Part shown: positions 6,774 through 15,061 of the stretch, one piece after another
Position numbering within the stretch: the stretch's first letter is position 1
Layout of the letters: the number at the start of each line of letters is the position of its first letter
From: Candidatus Bipolaricaulota bacterium
GTDB taxonomy: Bacteria; Bipolaricaulota; Bipolaricaulia; UBA7950; UBA9294
Reading direction: 5' to 3'
NCBI GenBank assembly: GCA_023132545.1
Contig: JAGLYB010000031.1
Location: forward strand, 1-17,587
Length of the DNA stretch: 17,587 nt
The notes under the pieces: generated by a model
Databases searched by the model: none
The model's input: only the letters and a program-made list of their open reading frames with translations
What the model was told of the DNA's origin: nothing
Translations under genes and position numbers: made by a program

Positions 6774-7691
6774 GTGCGCACTCCCCCTGACATGATAGAA
6801 TGCGCGAACAACCAAGCGCACGTATCAATGGCCTTCGTATTTGCAATCGCTGCTGCAGCCGCTTGGGGAGTTGCAATGACCGTGGCCAAACCAGGCGCAC
6901 ATCATCTTGATCCGATCACGTTTCTTCGATTTCGTTGGATCGTTGCGCTTCTGATCGCCCTGCTGTACGGTTTACTGACCAACGACCTCGCGCTACCCAG
7001 CGGAACCGCCGCTGGTCTTGTCATGCTTGGCAGCCTGCTCAACGCGGTGATCGGTTGGACTCTCTATCTCATCGCGATGCAGCATGCACCGGCATATCAG
7101 ATAACCGCTCTTGCCAGCACAGCCCCGTTATGGGGCGTCCTTGGTGCCGTCGTCATTGTTGGAGAACCGTTCCGATGGACAGCGTTTGTTGCCGCGTTGC
7201 TCGTCGTAGCTGGAGCCATTCTGTTGGTCGACGGAGATCGCAGGCAGCGCTCATCCTTGATTGGAGTGGTACTAGCGATTGCAGCAGGCATCCTATGGGG
7301 CGTATCGGAGACAGTCCCAATGAAGCTGGCAACCGAGATGGGCATCACACCAGCGACATCGATTGTCTTATTCGCCATGGCGGCCATTGCTGGGAATACA
7401 CTGGCCATCCCCCTTCTTCGTAAGCGAGTGCCAAAGCGAGTCAGCCGACGTGGTTTGGCGTTTGCTGCTATATCGGCCATTTCCGGTGCGTTTCTCGGTT
7501 GGCTTTTTTGGCTCAATGGCCTTCGCCTTGCGCCCGCCAGTCTTCTTGCACCTGTTCGAGGATCAACCCTCGTATTCACGTTCCTTTTCTCCGTTCTTTT
7601 CTTACGTGAACGGCCATCGAAGCGCGCCATCGGCGGCGTGGCCCTTGTATTTGGAGGTGTCCTGCTTGTATCGCTTGGAACAATCGTATAA
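6774..7691 (+). CDS. EamA/DMT-superfamily transporter
   Basis: An integral membrane protein of about 290-305 residues with roughly ten hydrophobic helices in two EamA repeats (about 20-150 and 160-300). The first repeat opens MAFVFAIAAAAAWGVAMTVAKPG and the second IGVVLAIAAGILWGVSETVPMKL, the recurring AxxWGxxx start of these domains. The second repeat ends PVRGSTLVFTFLFSVLFLRERPSKRAIGGVALVFGGVLLV, also typical. Members move amino acids, sugars, nucleotides or other small metabolites, import or export; the substrate is not predictable. The start is uncertain: GTG 6774, ATG 6792 and ATG 6828 are all in frame and none has a good ribosome site. It precedes the FAD module by 53 bases without a visible terminator, suggesting co-transcription. 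Confidence 0.9.
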   Translation: MRTPPDMIECANNQAHVSMAFVFAIAAAAAWGVAMTVAKPGAHHLDPITFLRFRWIVALLIALLYGLLTNDLALPSGTAAGLVMLGSLLNAVIGWTLYLIAMQHAPAYQITALASTAPLWGVLGAVVIVGEPFRWTAFVAALLVVAGAILLVDGDRRQRSSLIGVVLAIAAGILWGVSETVPMKLATEMGITPATSIVLFAMAAIAGNTLAIPLLRKRVPKRVSRRGLAFAAISAISGAFLGWLFWLNGLRLAPASLLAPVRGSTLVFTFLFSVLFLRERPSKRAIGGVALVFGGVLLVSLGTIV

Positions 7692-7744
7692 TCACCCGAT
7701 TTCGACACGACTGGTGAATATGAACAAGGAAGGAGAGGCCCGCT

Positions 7745-9262
7745 ATGCCCCGTCTTGAACGCCCCACAGATCAACCCATCCCGGGTGGAGGCTCGATGTT
7801 TGATATCGTTCTCATCGGCGCAGGCGTAGTTGGCTCTGCCATTGCGCGTGTTCTATCACAGTATCGCTGTACCGTCGCCGTTATCGAGAAGGAATCGGAC
7901 GTCGGAATGGCCGCCAGTTCACGGAACTCCGGCGTTATCCATGCCGGAATTAACTACGCTCCGGACTCGCTCCGCGCTCGTTTCTGCATGCAAGGGCGAA
8001 AGCTTCTGCTGACGTGGTGCGATGAGCTGAACGTTCCATACAAAGTTTGCGGCAAGCTGATTGTCGCACCGAGCGAAGAAGAGGTTCCTGGGTTAAGGAG
8101 ACTCCGATCAACCGGGGAAGCCAACGGTGTGCCGGGCCTGGCAATTATTGGACCCAATGAGATCACGGAGCTCCAACCCGGCATTAAGGCTGTTGCGGCA
8201 CTTCATGTTCCATCAAGCGGGATTGTTTCTCCGTACGCAATGACCCTTGCCATGGCGGAAGAGGCAGCCGTCAATGGTGTGACGTTCCTCCTCGAATGCG
8301 AGGCCACACAAATCCGCCCCGTCGACGGTGGGTACGCTGTCGATACGGATCGTGGGACCGTTTCAGGGCGATGGGTGATCAACTCTGCCGGAATCCACGC
8401 AGGGCACCTTGCACAAACAATCGACCCCGAGGCGCCAGATCTGTATCCTTGCGTTGGCGAATACCTAATCTTGGACAAGCAAGTCGGCGAATCGCTTGCC
8501 ATGTCCGTTTATCCTGCACCTCCCGTCGGAGGGGCAGGCCTTGGCGTTCACATTACGCCGACAACAGAGGGTAACGTTCTTCTCGGTCCTTCGGACGAGT
8601 ACGTGTCAGATCCCGAAACTACGTCTTGTGCGGGAAAGACGGCAGATCAGCTCCTCGAAGAAGCGATGATTATGTGGCCGGCTCTTCCAAGGCATTTGGT
8701 CATCGGCGCCTACGCCGGAATTCGAGCCAAGCGAACATCTCCGAGTGTAGGAGGGTTCGGCGATTTCCTGATTCGGCAAACTCCTAGTGCGGATCGTGTG
8801 GTCCACCTAATCGGGATTGAATCCCCTGGACTTACCGCTGCGCCAGCCATCGCTGATTACGTCGTCCATGAGATCCTGCATGCTAATGAACCCCTTGTGC
8901 AGAAGCCCTTAAGCGAGGTTGTCCATCGCCCGTGGTCGACAAGATTCGATGATCTCCCTGAAGAAGAGAAAGAACGTCTCGTCGCAAAGGATCCCAACTA
9001 CGGCGACATCATCTGCCGCTGTGAAGGCGTCACCAAGCACGAGCTGTTGCACGCCTTGAATAATCCACTTGGCGTCAAGACCCTGACAGGGATCAAGTAT
9101 CGCTGTCGGGCGACAATGGGCCGGTGTAGCGGGGGGTACTGCCTACCCCGCATGGTGGAGATTCTGCAAGAGGAGCATGGGTGGGAACCGGATGATTTTG
9201 TCCTGCGTGGGCCATCGTCCCCGGCGTTCGCCGGACGGCTGATTGAGGAGAGACATGACTGA
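7745..9262 (+). CDS. GlpA/LhgO-like FAD-dependent dehydrogenase with C-terminal BFD-type Fe-S domain
   Basis: About 505 residues. The N-terminal DAO-type flavin domain starts FDIVLIGAGVVGSAIA (GxGxxG at 25-30) with Glu48 ending strand 2 and SSRNSGVIHAGINY at 58-71, which is characteristic of the LhgO / anaerobic glycerol-3-phosphate dehydrogenase group. After about residue 415 comes a BFD-like domain with C424-R-C426 and C454, C461 and C466 (CRATMGRCSGGYC), ligands for a 2Fe-2S cluster. The family oxidises a 2-hydroxy acid or glycerol 3-phosphate and passes electrons on. Start: ATG 7745 has AGGAG nine bases upstream. ATG 7796, with GGAGG four bases upstream, would begin at the conserved MFDIVLIGAG and is a real alternative. 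The next gene overlaps its end. No glycerol kinase is nearby, so the substrate is open. Confidence 0.92.
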   Translation: MPRLERPTDQPIPGGGSMFDIVLIGAGVVGSAIARVLSQYRCTVAVIEKESDVGMAASSRNSGVIHAGINYAPDSLRARFCMQGRKLLLTWCDELNVPYKVCGKLIVAPSEEEVPGLRRLRSTGEANGVPGLAIIGPNEITELQPGIKAVAALHVPSSGIVSPYAMTLAMAEEAAVNGVTFLLECEATQIRPVDGGYAVDTDRGTVSGRWVINSAGIHAGHLAQTIDPEAPDLYPCVGEYLILDKQVGESLAMSVYPAPPVGGAGLGVHITPTTEGNVLLGPSDEYVSDPETTSCAGKTADQLLEEAMIMWPALPRHLVIGAYAGIRAKRTSPSVGGFGDFLIRQTPSADRVVHLIGIESPGLTAAPAIADYVVHEILHANEPLVQKPLSEVVHRPWSTRFDDLPEEEKERLVAKDPNYGDIICRCEGVTKHELLHALNNPLGVKTLTGIKYRCRATMGRCSGGYCLPRMVEILQEEHGWEPDDFVLRGPSSPAFAGRLIEERHD

Positions 9263-10502
9263 GCAAATCCGAGAATTCGATGTTGCAGTGATCGGTGGAG
9301 GACCAGCCGGATTGGCTGCGGCCGCAGCGGCAGCTTCGCAAGGCGCCCAGGTTGCGCTGATCGATCGAAACTCTCAGCTTGGCGGCATCCTTAACCAATG
9401 CATCCACGACGGGTTCGGGTTGCATGCATTTGGAGAAGTCCTCACTGGTCCGGAGTTCGCAGACCGGTATGTTCGACGAGCAACCGACGCCGGCGTGTTC
9501 TTGCAAAGTAATACCCTGGTGACAAGTCTGGCGCCCAGTGGCGAGATCATCTGCAGCCGCTACGGACAACGTAAGCAACTGCGAGCCAAAGCCATTGTTT
9601 TGGCGATGGGTTGCCGTGAGCGCACACGCGGGATGATCCGCATTCCGGGATATCGGCCAGCCGGAGTATATACGGCGGGAACTGCACAGTGGCTGACCAA
9701 TCTTGCTAATGTGCGCATCGGCCGGCGCGTCGTCATCCTTGGATCTGGAGATATCGGTCTCATCATGGCTCGCCGACTGACATGGGAAGGGGCCGAGGTT
9801 ATCGCGGTCATCGAAAAGCTTCCGTATCCATCCGGCCTGCCGCGAAACATCAACCAGTGTCTTCTCGATTACGAGATCCCTCTCCATCTGTCACACTCGG
9901 TAACTTGCATTCACGGGAAGGATCGCGTTGAACGTGTCACAGTTTCGCGCTTTGATGAGACGGGTACTCCCGTTGCGGGAAGCGAATTCGATTTGGTTTG
10001 CGATACGCTCCTTCTGTCCGTTGGGCTGATCCCAGAGAACGAGCTATCCCGGCGCGCAGGCGTCGTTCTCGATCGGACAACATCCGGTGCAACAGTTGGG
10101 GCATCATATATGACCAACGTACCGGGAATCTTCTCGTGCGGGAACGTTCTACATATCCACGACTTGGCAGATTGGGCCGCTGAAGAAGGGGAACGCGCGG
10201 GAGCGTCCGCAGCTAAGTACGCTGAGGGAATTCACGGAGATGCAGTCGTTGAAGAGTCAATCCCAATTCGTGCCGGGGACGGGATTCGCTACGTCATACC
10301 TCAGCGCGTCAGTCGATCAACAGATCAGGTTCTCATGTCGTTCCGCGTCACTGAGCCACGCGGGAAGACAACGATCCGAGCCATCTCAGGCAAAGCAATG
10401 ATTGGTTCAACGCAGCTGAACAAGGCTCACCCGGCAACTATGGTTCAGTTGCGCATTCAGATAGAAGATCTGGCCGGTCCCGTGGAGGTGACTTGCTCGT
10501 GA
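9255..10502 (+). CDS. NAD(P)/FAD-dependent oxidoreductase (second subunit of a GlpA-like module)
   Basis: A 415-residue two-dinucleotide-binding-domain flavoprotein. The FAD site is DVAVIGGGPAGLAAA (GGGPAG at 14-19, Asp37 after strand 2). The NAD(P) site is RVVILGSGDIGLIMARRL (GSGDIG at 163-168). Between them QLGGILNQCIHDGFGLHAFGEVLTGPEF is typical of the oxidoreductase that always sits between the GlpA-like gene and the DUF1667 gene in such operons. The ATG at 9255 has GAGGAG just upstream and overlaps the previous stop by 8 bases; an in-frame TTG at 9243 is less likely. It probably transfers electrons from the flavin/Fe-S dehydrogenase to a nucleotide or quinone-side acceptor. The exact acceptor is unknown. 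Confidence 0.92.
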   Translation: MTEQIREFDVAVIGGGPAGLAAAAAAASQGAQVALIDRNSQLGGILNQCIHDGFGLHAFGEVLTGPEFADRYVRRATDAGVFLQSNTLVTSLAPSGEIICSRYGQRKQLRAKAIVLAMGCRERTRGMIRIPGYRPAGVYTAGTAQWLTNLANVRIGRRVVILGSGDIGLIMARRLTWEGAEVIAVIEKLPYPSGLPRNINQCLLDYEIPLHLSHSVTCIHGKDRVERVTVSRFDETGTPVAGSEFDLVCDTLLLSVGLIPENELSRRAGVVLDRTTSGATVGASYMTNVPGIFSCGNVLHIHDLADWAAEEGERAGASAAKYAEGIHGDAVVEESIPIRAGDGIRYVIPQRVSRSTDQVLMSFRVTEPRGKTTIRAISGKAMIGSTQLNKAHPATMVQLRIQIEDLAGPVEVTCS

Positions 10503-10891
10503 ACCACCGTGTCATAACATGCATTCTGTGTCCCAACGGATGCGAATTAGAAGTTGGTTGGGATGGCGAGCCAACGACACAGAGCGTCGAGGTCTTGGGC
10601 AATCTCTGTGCCAAGGGAATCTCCTACGCCCTGGACGAACTAACCCACCCGGAGCGCACGCTTACAACGTCAATCCGTGTTCGTGGCGGCGTGCAGCGGC
10701 TGGCCAGCGTCAAGACAGTATCGCCAATTCCGCGTGAAGCGGTCGTCGCTGCGCGTGAGTTGCTACAACCAATGGTGTTGAATGCGCCGGTTGCCATCGG
10801 GCAGGTCGTTGTGGAGGATGTGGCCAGGACAGGTGTCCAAGTTATCGTTACGCGAGCAGTCGCGAGCCAATCGGATCCGGAGCAATCATAA
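10499..10891 (+). CDS. DUF1667 cysteine-rich protein
   Basis: A 130-residue DUF1667 protein. The N-terminus carries C8-x2-C11-P-N-G-C15 and C37 in GNLCAKG, four cysteines that look like a 4Fe-4S site of the kind seen at the N-terminus of molybdopterin oxidoreductases. It is followed by the family stretch YALDELTHPERTLTTSIRV. Proteins of this family are the small third member of anaerobic glycerol-3-phosphate-dehydrogenase-like operons. The start GTG 10499 overlaps the previous stop (GTGA) and uses GGAGG at 10484-10488, which also encodes the end of that gene; an in-frame TTG at 10493 is the alternative. Its role is presumably electron transfer within the module. Confidence 0.9.
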   Translation: MNHRVITCILCPNGCELEVGWDGEPTTQSVEVLGNLCAKGISYALDELTHPERTLTTSIRVRGGVQRLASVKTVSPIPREAVVAARELLQPMVLNAPVAIGQVVVEDVARTGVQVIVTRAVASQSDPEQS

Positions 10892-10893
10892 CC

Positions 10894-10915
10894 TTCTCTC
10901 GCTAAAGCGAGAGAA
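10894..10915. terminator. Stable hairpin after the DUF1667 gene
   Basis: TTCTCTCGC (10894-10902) pairs perfectly with GCGAGAGAA (10907-10915) around a TAAA tetraloop, two bases after the DUF1667 stop. There is no T tract on either strand, so intrinsic termination would be inefficient. It may stabilise the 3' end. The rest of the 201-base gap to the converging malic enzyme gene has only weak stems (a TGTCTC/GAGACA pair between about 10964 and 11019) and no coding sequence. Confidence 0.45.
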
Positions 10916-11092
10916 ATCCGTATGAGCACGCATTTGCTGTCTTCTGTGCGGCTTCTCCCTCTGTGTCTCCTGAAACCTGTGCCACGCACACACCGGTGTC
11001 CATGATGCACACCAGAGACAACGGCCAACCCATCCGCCCACATTGTGGCCCACCCAAGTTACCATTCTCTTATGAGGGTCTCGATCTACCGT

Positions 11093-12454
11093 TCACTGCG
11101 TTTCTGGGGGATCGGCGATGAGGCCTGCTCCCATCAGCGTCTTGGTCTCCGCCTGCGCATGCCGGATCTTCTCCTGAGCACTGGCACGCAACTCGGTCTC
11201 ACTGAGTACGCGTCGCGCAATGCCTTGCTCGATCGCCTTCAGTCCCACAGCCACTGCCTGATTGACGAATACTTCCGTCTCCATCATGCTCGGCACGATG
11301 TACTCGTCGTGAAGCCCTCGGTTTTCTGCTGTCTTGGCAATGGCATACGAGGCAGCTATGGCCATTTCGTCAGTGATTGTGGTGGCAAACACATCGAGTG
11401 TGCCGCGGAAGATGCCCGGAAAGCCAATCGAGTTATTCACCTGATTCGGGAAATCCGAACGCCCGGTTCCAACAATCCGAGCTCCTACTTCCTTCGCTTC
11501 CCATGGCCAGATCTCCGGAATTGGGTTCGCCATCACCAACACAATGGCATCACTGTTCATCCCTCGAACCCATTCGGGAAGAATCGTTCCGGGCCCTGGT
11601 TTGGTGAATGAGATCACGACATCAGCACCACGCATTGCATCGACCGTCGCACCCGTGATCCCTTCGGCATTTGTTCGAGAAAGCATCTCCCCACGGTGCG
11701 GGAACAGAGTCTCGAGATCCATATCGCGCGTTAACACGGTCGGCTCTCCGTTGATGAGATCAACGACTCGAAAGTTCTCAGCAGGAATTCCCGCTTTGAT
11801 CATTACGCGCACGCCAGCTGCACCGGCTGCACCGATTCCGAGCTGTGCTATCTTCACCTCATTCAGTGGTTTCCCGACAACCTTCAGTGCGTTGATGACT
11901 GCTGCAAGAACGATCGCCGCCGTACCCTGCTGGTCATCGTGCCAGACCGGGATATCCAGTTCAGCACGCAAACGATCGAGAATGTAGAAACACTTTGGAT
12001 TCGCGAAATCTTCCAGATTGATACCACCGAATCCTGGCGCAATCCACTTGACCGCTTGAATGATCTCCTCCGGATCTTCAGTTCCAAGCATAATCGGAAA
12101 CGCGCCCACGCCGCCGAGGTACTTAAACAACAGGGCCTTGCCTTCCATCACCGGCAGACCGGCCATGGGACCGATGTTCCCCAAACCCAGAACGCGAGAT
12201 CCATCAGACACAACGGCCACAGTGTTTGCCTTGTTCGTGTACTCAAAGACCTTCATGGGGTCGATCTGAATCTCTCGGCACGGCGCTGCAACGCCCGGTG
12301 TATACCAAATGCCAAAATCCTCAAGTTGAGACACATGACACTTCAGAGAAGTCTCAATTTTTCCGCCATAATGCGCATGCCATGACGGCGCCTTCAAACC
12401 AGGGACCTTTGCCTTCTGTTTCATTGCTTCAACATCGAACACTTCACCCGGCAA
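11093..12454 (-). CDS. Malic enzyme (oxaloacetate-decarboxylating malate dehydrogenase)
   Basis: Converts malate and NAD(P) to pyruvate, CO2 and NAD(P)H. It is the short prokaryotic malic enzyme, about 440-455 residues. WYTPGVAAPCREI carries the catalytic Tyr, GKALLFKYLGGV the catalytic Lys, INLEDF and WHDDQQGTAA the metal-binding acids, LGIGAAGAAGVRVM the nucleotide site, and ANPIPEI and GRSDFPNQVNNSIGFPGIFRG the usual C-terminal motifs. An Asp after strand 2 (FRVVDLI) hints at NAD rather than NADP. The start is uncertain: TTG 12454 has GGAGGAG just upstream, placed within the Glu codons ending the fumarase beta gene. GTG 12442 and ATG 12424 are in frame without good sites. The longest frame (from 12493) would overlap fumarase by 38 bases and is unlikely. 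It is the last gene of its operon. Confidence 0.95.
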   Translation of the reverse strand: MPGEVFDVEAMKQKAKVPGLKAPSWHAHYGGKIETSLKCHVSQLEDFGIWYTPGVAAPCREIQIDPMKVFEYTNKANTVAVVSDGSRVLGLGNIGPMAGLPVMEGKALLFKYLGGVGAFPIMLGTEDPEEIIQAVKWIAPGFGGINLEDFANPKCFYILDRLRAELDIPVWHDDQQGTAAIVLAAVINALKVVGKPLNEVKIAQLGIGAAGAAGVRVMIKAGIPAENFRVVDLINGEPTVLTRDMDLETLFPHRGEMLSRTNAEGITGATVDAMRGADVVISFTKPGPGTILPEWVRGMNSDAIVLVMANPIPEIWPWEAKEVGARIVGTGRSDFPNQVNNSIGFPGIFRGTLDVFATTITDEMAIAASYAIAKTAENRGLHDEYIVPSMMETEVFVNQAVAVGLKAIEQGIARRVLSETELRASAQEKIRHAQAETKTLMGAGLIADPPETQ

Positions 12455-12455
12455 C

Positions 12456-13061
12456 CTACTCCTCCTCCTCAATACGAGCGTGAATGGCCTCAAGATTCTT
12501 ATTCACCGTGAGTTCAAGCTCGTCGTACAAACTTTTCCCATGTGCGTCCATGGTGACAGTCAGCGGACCGAAGTGCTCGACATCGAACACCCAGACTGCT
12601 TCGGGAATCCCCAGTTCTTCCAGCCAGTACACTGCAGGTACCCTGCGTACCGCACGAGCAGCCAGGGCACCGGCACCGCCAGTGAAATGGGTATACACGG
12701 CACCGACCCGTTGTAGGGCATCCAGTGTGCGCGTACCCATTCCCCCCTTCCCAATGATCAGTCGCGTCCCGAACCTCTCGAGGAAATCGGCTTCAAACAT
12801 CTCCATTCTCGCACTTGTGGTTGGACCTGCGGACACTACACGCCATCCATCGGCCACCTTCTCAACGACTGGGCCACAGTGAAACATCGCCATCTTCCCA
12901 GGCTCCAGCGGAAGTTTCTCTCCCTGAGACTCAGCATGCAGCAGAAGGTGGTGTGCGTCGTCGCGTGCAGTGAACATGCACCCGGTAACGTAGATCGTAT
13001 CGCCAACATGAAGCGTTCGAATCACTGACTCGTCAATGGGCGTGGTCAGCACCTTGTCCAT
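12456..13061 (-). CDS. Fe-S hydro-lyase beta subunit (class I fumarase / tartrate dehydratase C-terminal part)
   Basis: A 201-residue swivelling beta domain of class I Fe-S hydro-lyases. Landmarks: VGDTIYVTGCMFTARDDAHHLLL, AMFHCGPVV, VVSAGPTTSARMEMFEADFLE, IIGKGGMG, HFTGGAGALAARAV and EHFGPLTVTMDAHGKSLYD, all typical. It pairs with the alpha subunit encoded immediately before it. The two reading frames abut with no spacer, and the GGAGGTG site lies in the end of the alpha gene. Fumarase (fumarate to malate) is favoured over L-tartrate dehydratase because the next gene is malic enzyme, which would consume the product, but motif reading alone cannot separate the two. The C-terminus ends in four Glu codons that double as the ribosome site for the malic enzyme gene. 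Confidence 0.94.
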   Translation of the reverse strand: MDKVLTTPIDESVIRTLHVGDTIYVTGCMFTARDDAHHLLLHAESQGEKLPLEPGKMAMFHCGPVVEKVADGWRVVSAGPTTSARMEMFEADFLERFGTRLIIGKGGMGTRTLDALQRVGAVYTHFTGGAGALAARAVRRVPAVYWLEELGIPEAVWVFDVEHFGPLTVTMDAHGKSLYDELELTVNKNLEAIHARIEEEE

Positions 13062-13934
13062 CTACGTCACCTCCACGTGTCCAGCTGCATTGATTGAGAC
13101 AGTCTTTCGACGATCAGCCCAGCACTGATAGACAAGACCCACAGGCAGCGATGCAGGATGCCGATGAGCAACCTCAACATGTACATCCAGAGCTGTAACA
13201 CGGCCGCCGAGGCCCATTACACCGACCCCGCTCTCGTTGATTCGCGAGAGCAGTTCTATCTCCAAATTCGCGACAACATCATCCTTATGACGAACCCCAA
13301 TGGGACGAAGGAGCGACAGCTTGGCGAGTTTCATTGCCAGATCAGCTCCCCCGCCAATTCCAACGCCGATCACTCCGGGCGGACATGGTTTCCCTCCGCA
13401 TGCAACCACATGGTCAATGACGAAGCGCTTGATCCCCTTGACGCCGGCTCCCGGAGGAAGCATCCGAAGTGCACTGCAGTTCTCGCTTCCTCCGCCCTTT
13501 GGTAGGAGGTGAATCAGGCAACCGTTCCCCGACTCAATCTCCCAAAGAATGTAGGGAATGAAACGTCCGGTGTTGTCTCCAGGGTTTCCACCTCGAAGCG
13601 GATCTACGGTGTTGGGGCGTAACGGAACTTCTCGAGTGGCAAGCCGCACTGCCTCTTCAATGAGGCCCCGCAGCTTGCCGAGGAGCGGAAAGTCCGCTCC
13701 CGCCCGAATAACGAATGTTTGAATCCCGGTATCCTGACACATTGGAACCGAGCCTTCCCGAGCCGCCTTGACGTTCTCCAGAATCGCGTCAAGTTGAACT
13801 ACGCCAGTGGCTTCCTCTTTGTTACGTGCCGCCTCCAGCGCTCTCGTGACATCCGTCGGCAACTCGGTTGCTGCCGCGCGGATTGCTTCGACAAGCCCTT
13901 CCAGCAGAGCTTGCTCATTCACTGTTACCACCAT
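13062..13934 (-). CDS. Fe-S hydro-lyase alpha subunit (class I fumarase / tartrate dehydratase N-terminal part)
   Basis: A 290-residue catalytic subunit that binds an oxygen-sensitive 4Fe-4S cluster. C66 in VPMCQDTG, C184 in CGGKPCPPG and C271 in VYQCWADRR have the spacing expected for the three cluster ligands. RPNTVDPLRGGNPGDNTGR and LPKGGGSENCSAL are conserved substrate-binding stretches; PPGVIGVGIGGGADLAMKLAK is typical. Length is normal for split TtdA/FumA-N-like subunits. The start ATG at 13934 has only a very close AAGG; GTG codons at 13931, 13928 and 13922 are in frame, so the first few residues are uncertain. It lies 11 bases after the Ldh2-type gene. Oxygen sensitivity of this class fits an anaerobic lifestyle. 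Confidence 0.94.
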   Translation of the reverse strand: MVVTVNEQALLEGLVEAIRAAATELPTDVTRALEAARNKEEATGVVQLDAILENVKAAREGSVPMCQDTGIQTFVIRAGADFPLLGKLRGLIEEAVRLATREVPLRPNTVDPLRGGNPGDNTGRFIPYILWEIESGNGCLIHLLPKGGGSENCSALRMLPPGAGVKGIKRFVIDHVVACGGKPCPPGVIGVGIGGGADLAMKLAKLSLLRPIGVRHKDDVVANLEIELLSRINESGVGVMGLGGRVTALDVHVEVAHRHPASLPVGLVYQCWADRRKTVSINAAGHVEVT

Positions 13935-13945
13935 CCTTGCATGTT

Positions 13946-15052
13946 CTAAAAGGGAAGGTCATGCCCCTCGATCTCCAGGTCGTCGCGGACAAGTTGAAGG
14001 TCACGTCGTAGATTGGGGTTGATTGGAATCCCCTCTACCTGAATTCGTCGTTCGTTTAGCCACTCCTTCTCTCCTGCGGTGAAAATCCGTTCAGCACCGT
14101 CAGCACGTCGCGATGTGCGAAGTCCACGCAGGATGTCTCCCGTGGTTTTGAGGAACTCACCGGTGGGTCCAAATGCCTCGATATCGAGAGCCAGGAAGAA
14201 ATGCCCCATGTTCTGCTTCTGTGGCGAACCATCAGGCTTCGTGCTGGCAAGATCCTTCAGAAAGGCGCCACGCTGTAGCGACGCACAGAGAATCTCGACA
14301 ACCATCGCCAGGCCGTACCCTTTGTGGCCTCCGTAGGATTCGCCTTCCCCACCAAGCGGGAAGAGACCAAATAGCCCGCCGCCCAATCCTTGAAGGATTT
14401 CGTTGGTATCGGTGGCAGCCTGCCCATGTTGATTGCCAACCCAGCCCTCTGGTGTCGGTTTCTCCCCGCGGGACAGCACTTCGAGCTTTCCTCGTGGGAC
14501 CACGGACGTTGCCGCATCGAAGAGAAACGGACAATCCTCGTCTGTTGGTGCACCAAACGCAATCGGATTGGTCCCAAACATCGGTTCCGCTCCGAAGGTC
14601 GGAAGTACAGACGGCCGGGCATTGGTGACAGCCATACCAATCAGTCCCTCTCGCACGGCCATCAATGGGTAGTAGCCGGCAATCCCGAAGTGAGATGAAT
14701 CTCGGACAGCTACTGCGCCGATCCCCACGGTCTTGGCCTTATCGATCGCCATGCGCATGGCACGCCGTGCGATCACGGGCCCCATGCCATGATGCCCATC
14801 GACAACAGCCGTCGACGGTCCCTCTCTCTCAACGTCGAAGTATGTCACCGGAGAGAGGAGGCCCGTGCGAATCCGATCCGTGTATACCTTCAGCCTGCCG
14901 ATGCCGTGGGACTCAATCCCGCGAAGGTCCGCAGCCAAGAGTACATCTGCACAGATGCAAGCATCCTCTTTCGGCACACCGAGTGAAACAAACGCGGCTT
15001 CAACGAAGCGTCGCATAATTCCAACTGGTACGTGAACGGTCTTTGTGTTCAT
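13946..15052 (-). CDS. Ldh2/Mdh2-family NAD(P)-dependent 2-hydroxyacid/keto-acid oxidoreductase
   Basis: A 368-residue member of the Ldh2/Mdh2 (YlbC/YiaK/ComC) family, which is unrelated to classic Rossmann malate and lactate dehydrogenases. Family signs: ADLRGIESHGIGRL with R44 and H49, the catalytic H121 in VRDSSHFGIAGYY, TNARPSVLPTFG, GTNPIAFGAP, and GGHKGYGLAMVVEILCASL. Known members act on malate, lactate, sulfolactate, ureidoglycolate or 2,3-diketo-gulonate, so the substrate is open. In this operon, malate/oxaloacetate or a keto-sugar acid are the natural candidates. ATG 15052 is four bases from AAGGGG; an adjacent ATG at 15055 is also possible. The gene begins nine bases after the medium-chain dehydrogenase stop. 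Confidence 0.92.
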   Translation of the reverse strand: MNTKTVHVPVGIMRRFVEAAFVSLGVPKEDACICADVLLAADLRGIESHGIGRLKVYTDRIRTGLLSPVTYFDVEREGPSTAVVDGHHGMGPVIARRAMRMAIDKAKTVGIGAVAVRDSSHFGIAGYYPLMAVREGLIGMAVTNARPSVLPTFGAEPMFGTNPIAFGAPTDEDCPFLFDAATSVVPRGKLEVLSRGEKPTPEGWVGNQHGQAATDTNEILQGLGGGLFGLFPLGGEGESYGGHKGYGLAMVVEILCASLQRGAFLKDLASTKPDGSPQKQNMGHFFLALDIEAFGPTGEFLKTTGDILRGLRTSRRADGAERIFTAGEKEWLNERRIQVEGIPINPNLRRDLQLVRDDLEIEGHDLPF

Positions 15053-15061
15053 CATGCCCCT

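Noticed and set aside
7097..7774. 225-codon minus-strand frame opposite the EamA gene
   Set aside because: It is a shadow of a hydrophobic membrane gene, giving an Arg/Thr/Pro-rich translation without motifs.
9093..9887. 264-codon minus-strand frame across the FAD module boundary
   Set aside because: It lies fully inside two well-supported plus-strand flavoprotein genes and its translation resembles no family; it is a shadow.
10930..11040. CA/GT-rich stretch as a possible small RNA or riboswitch
   Set aside because: Only short stems of 5-6 bp can be drawn and none matches a known RNA family core; not enough to call an RNA.
11045..11611. Plus-strand frame of 188 codons inside the malic enzyme gene
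   Set aside because: It overlaps strongly supported malic enzyme motifs on the other strand and shows no recognisable protein features.
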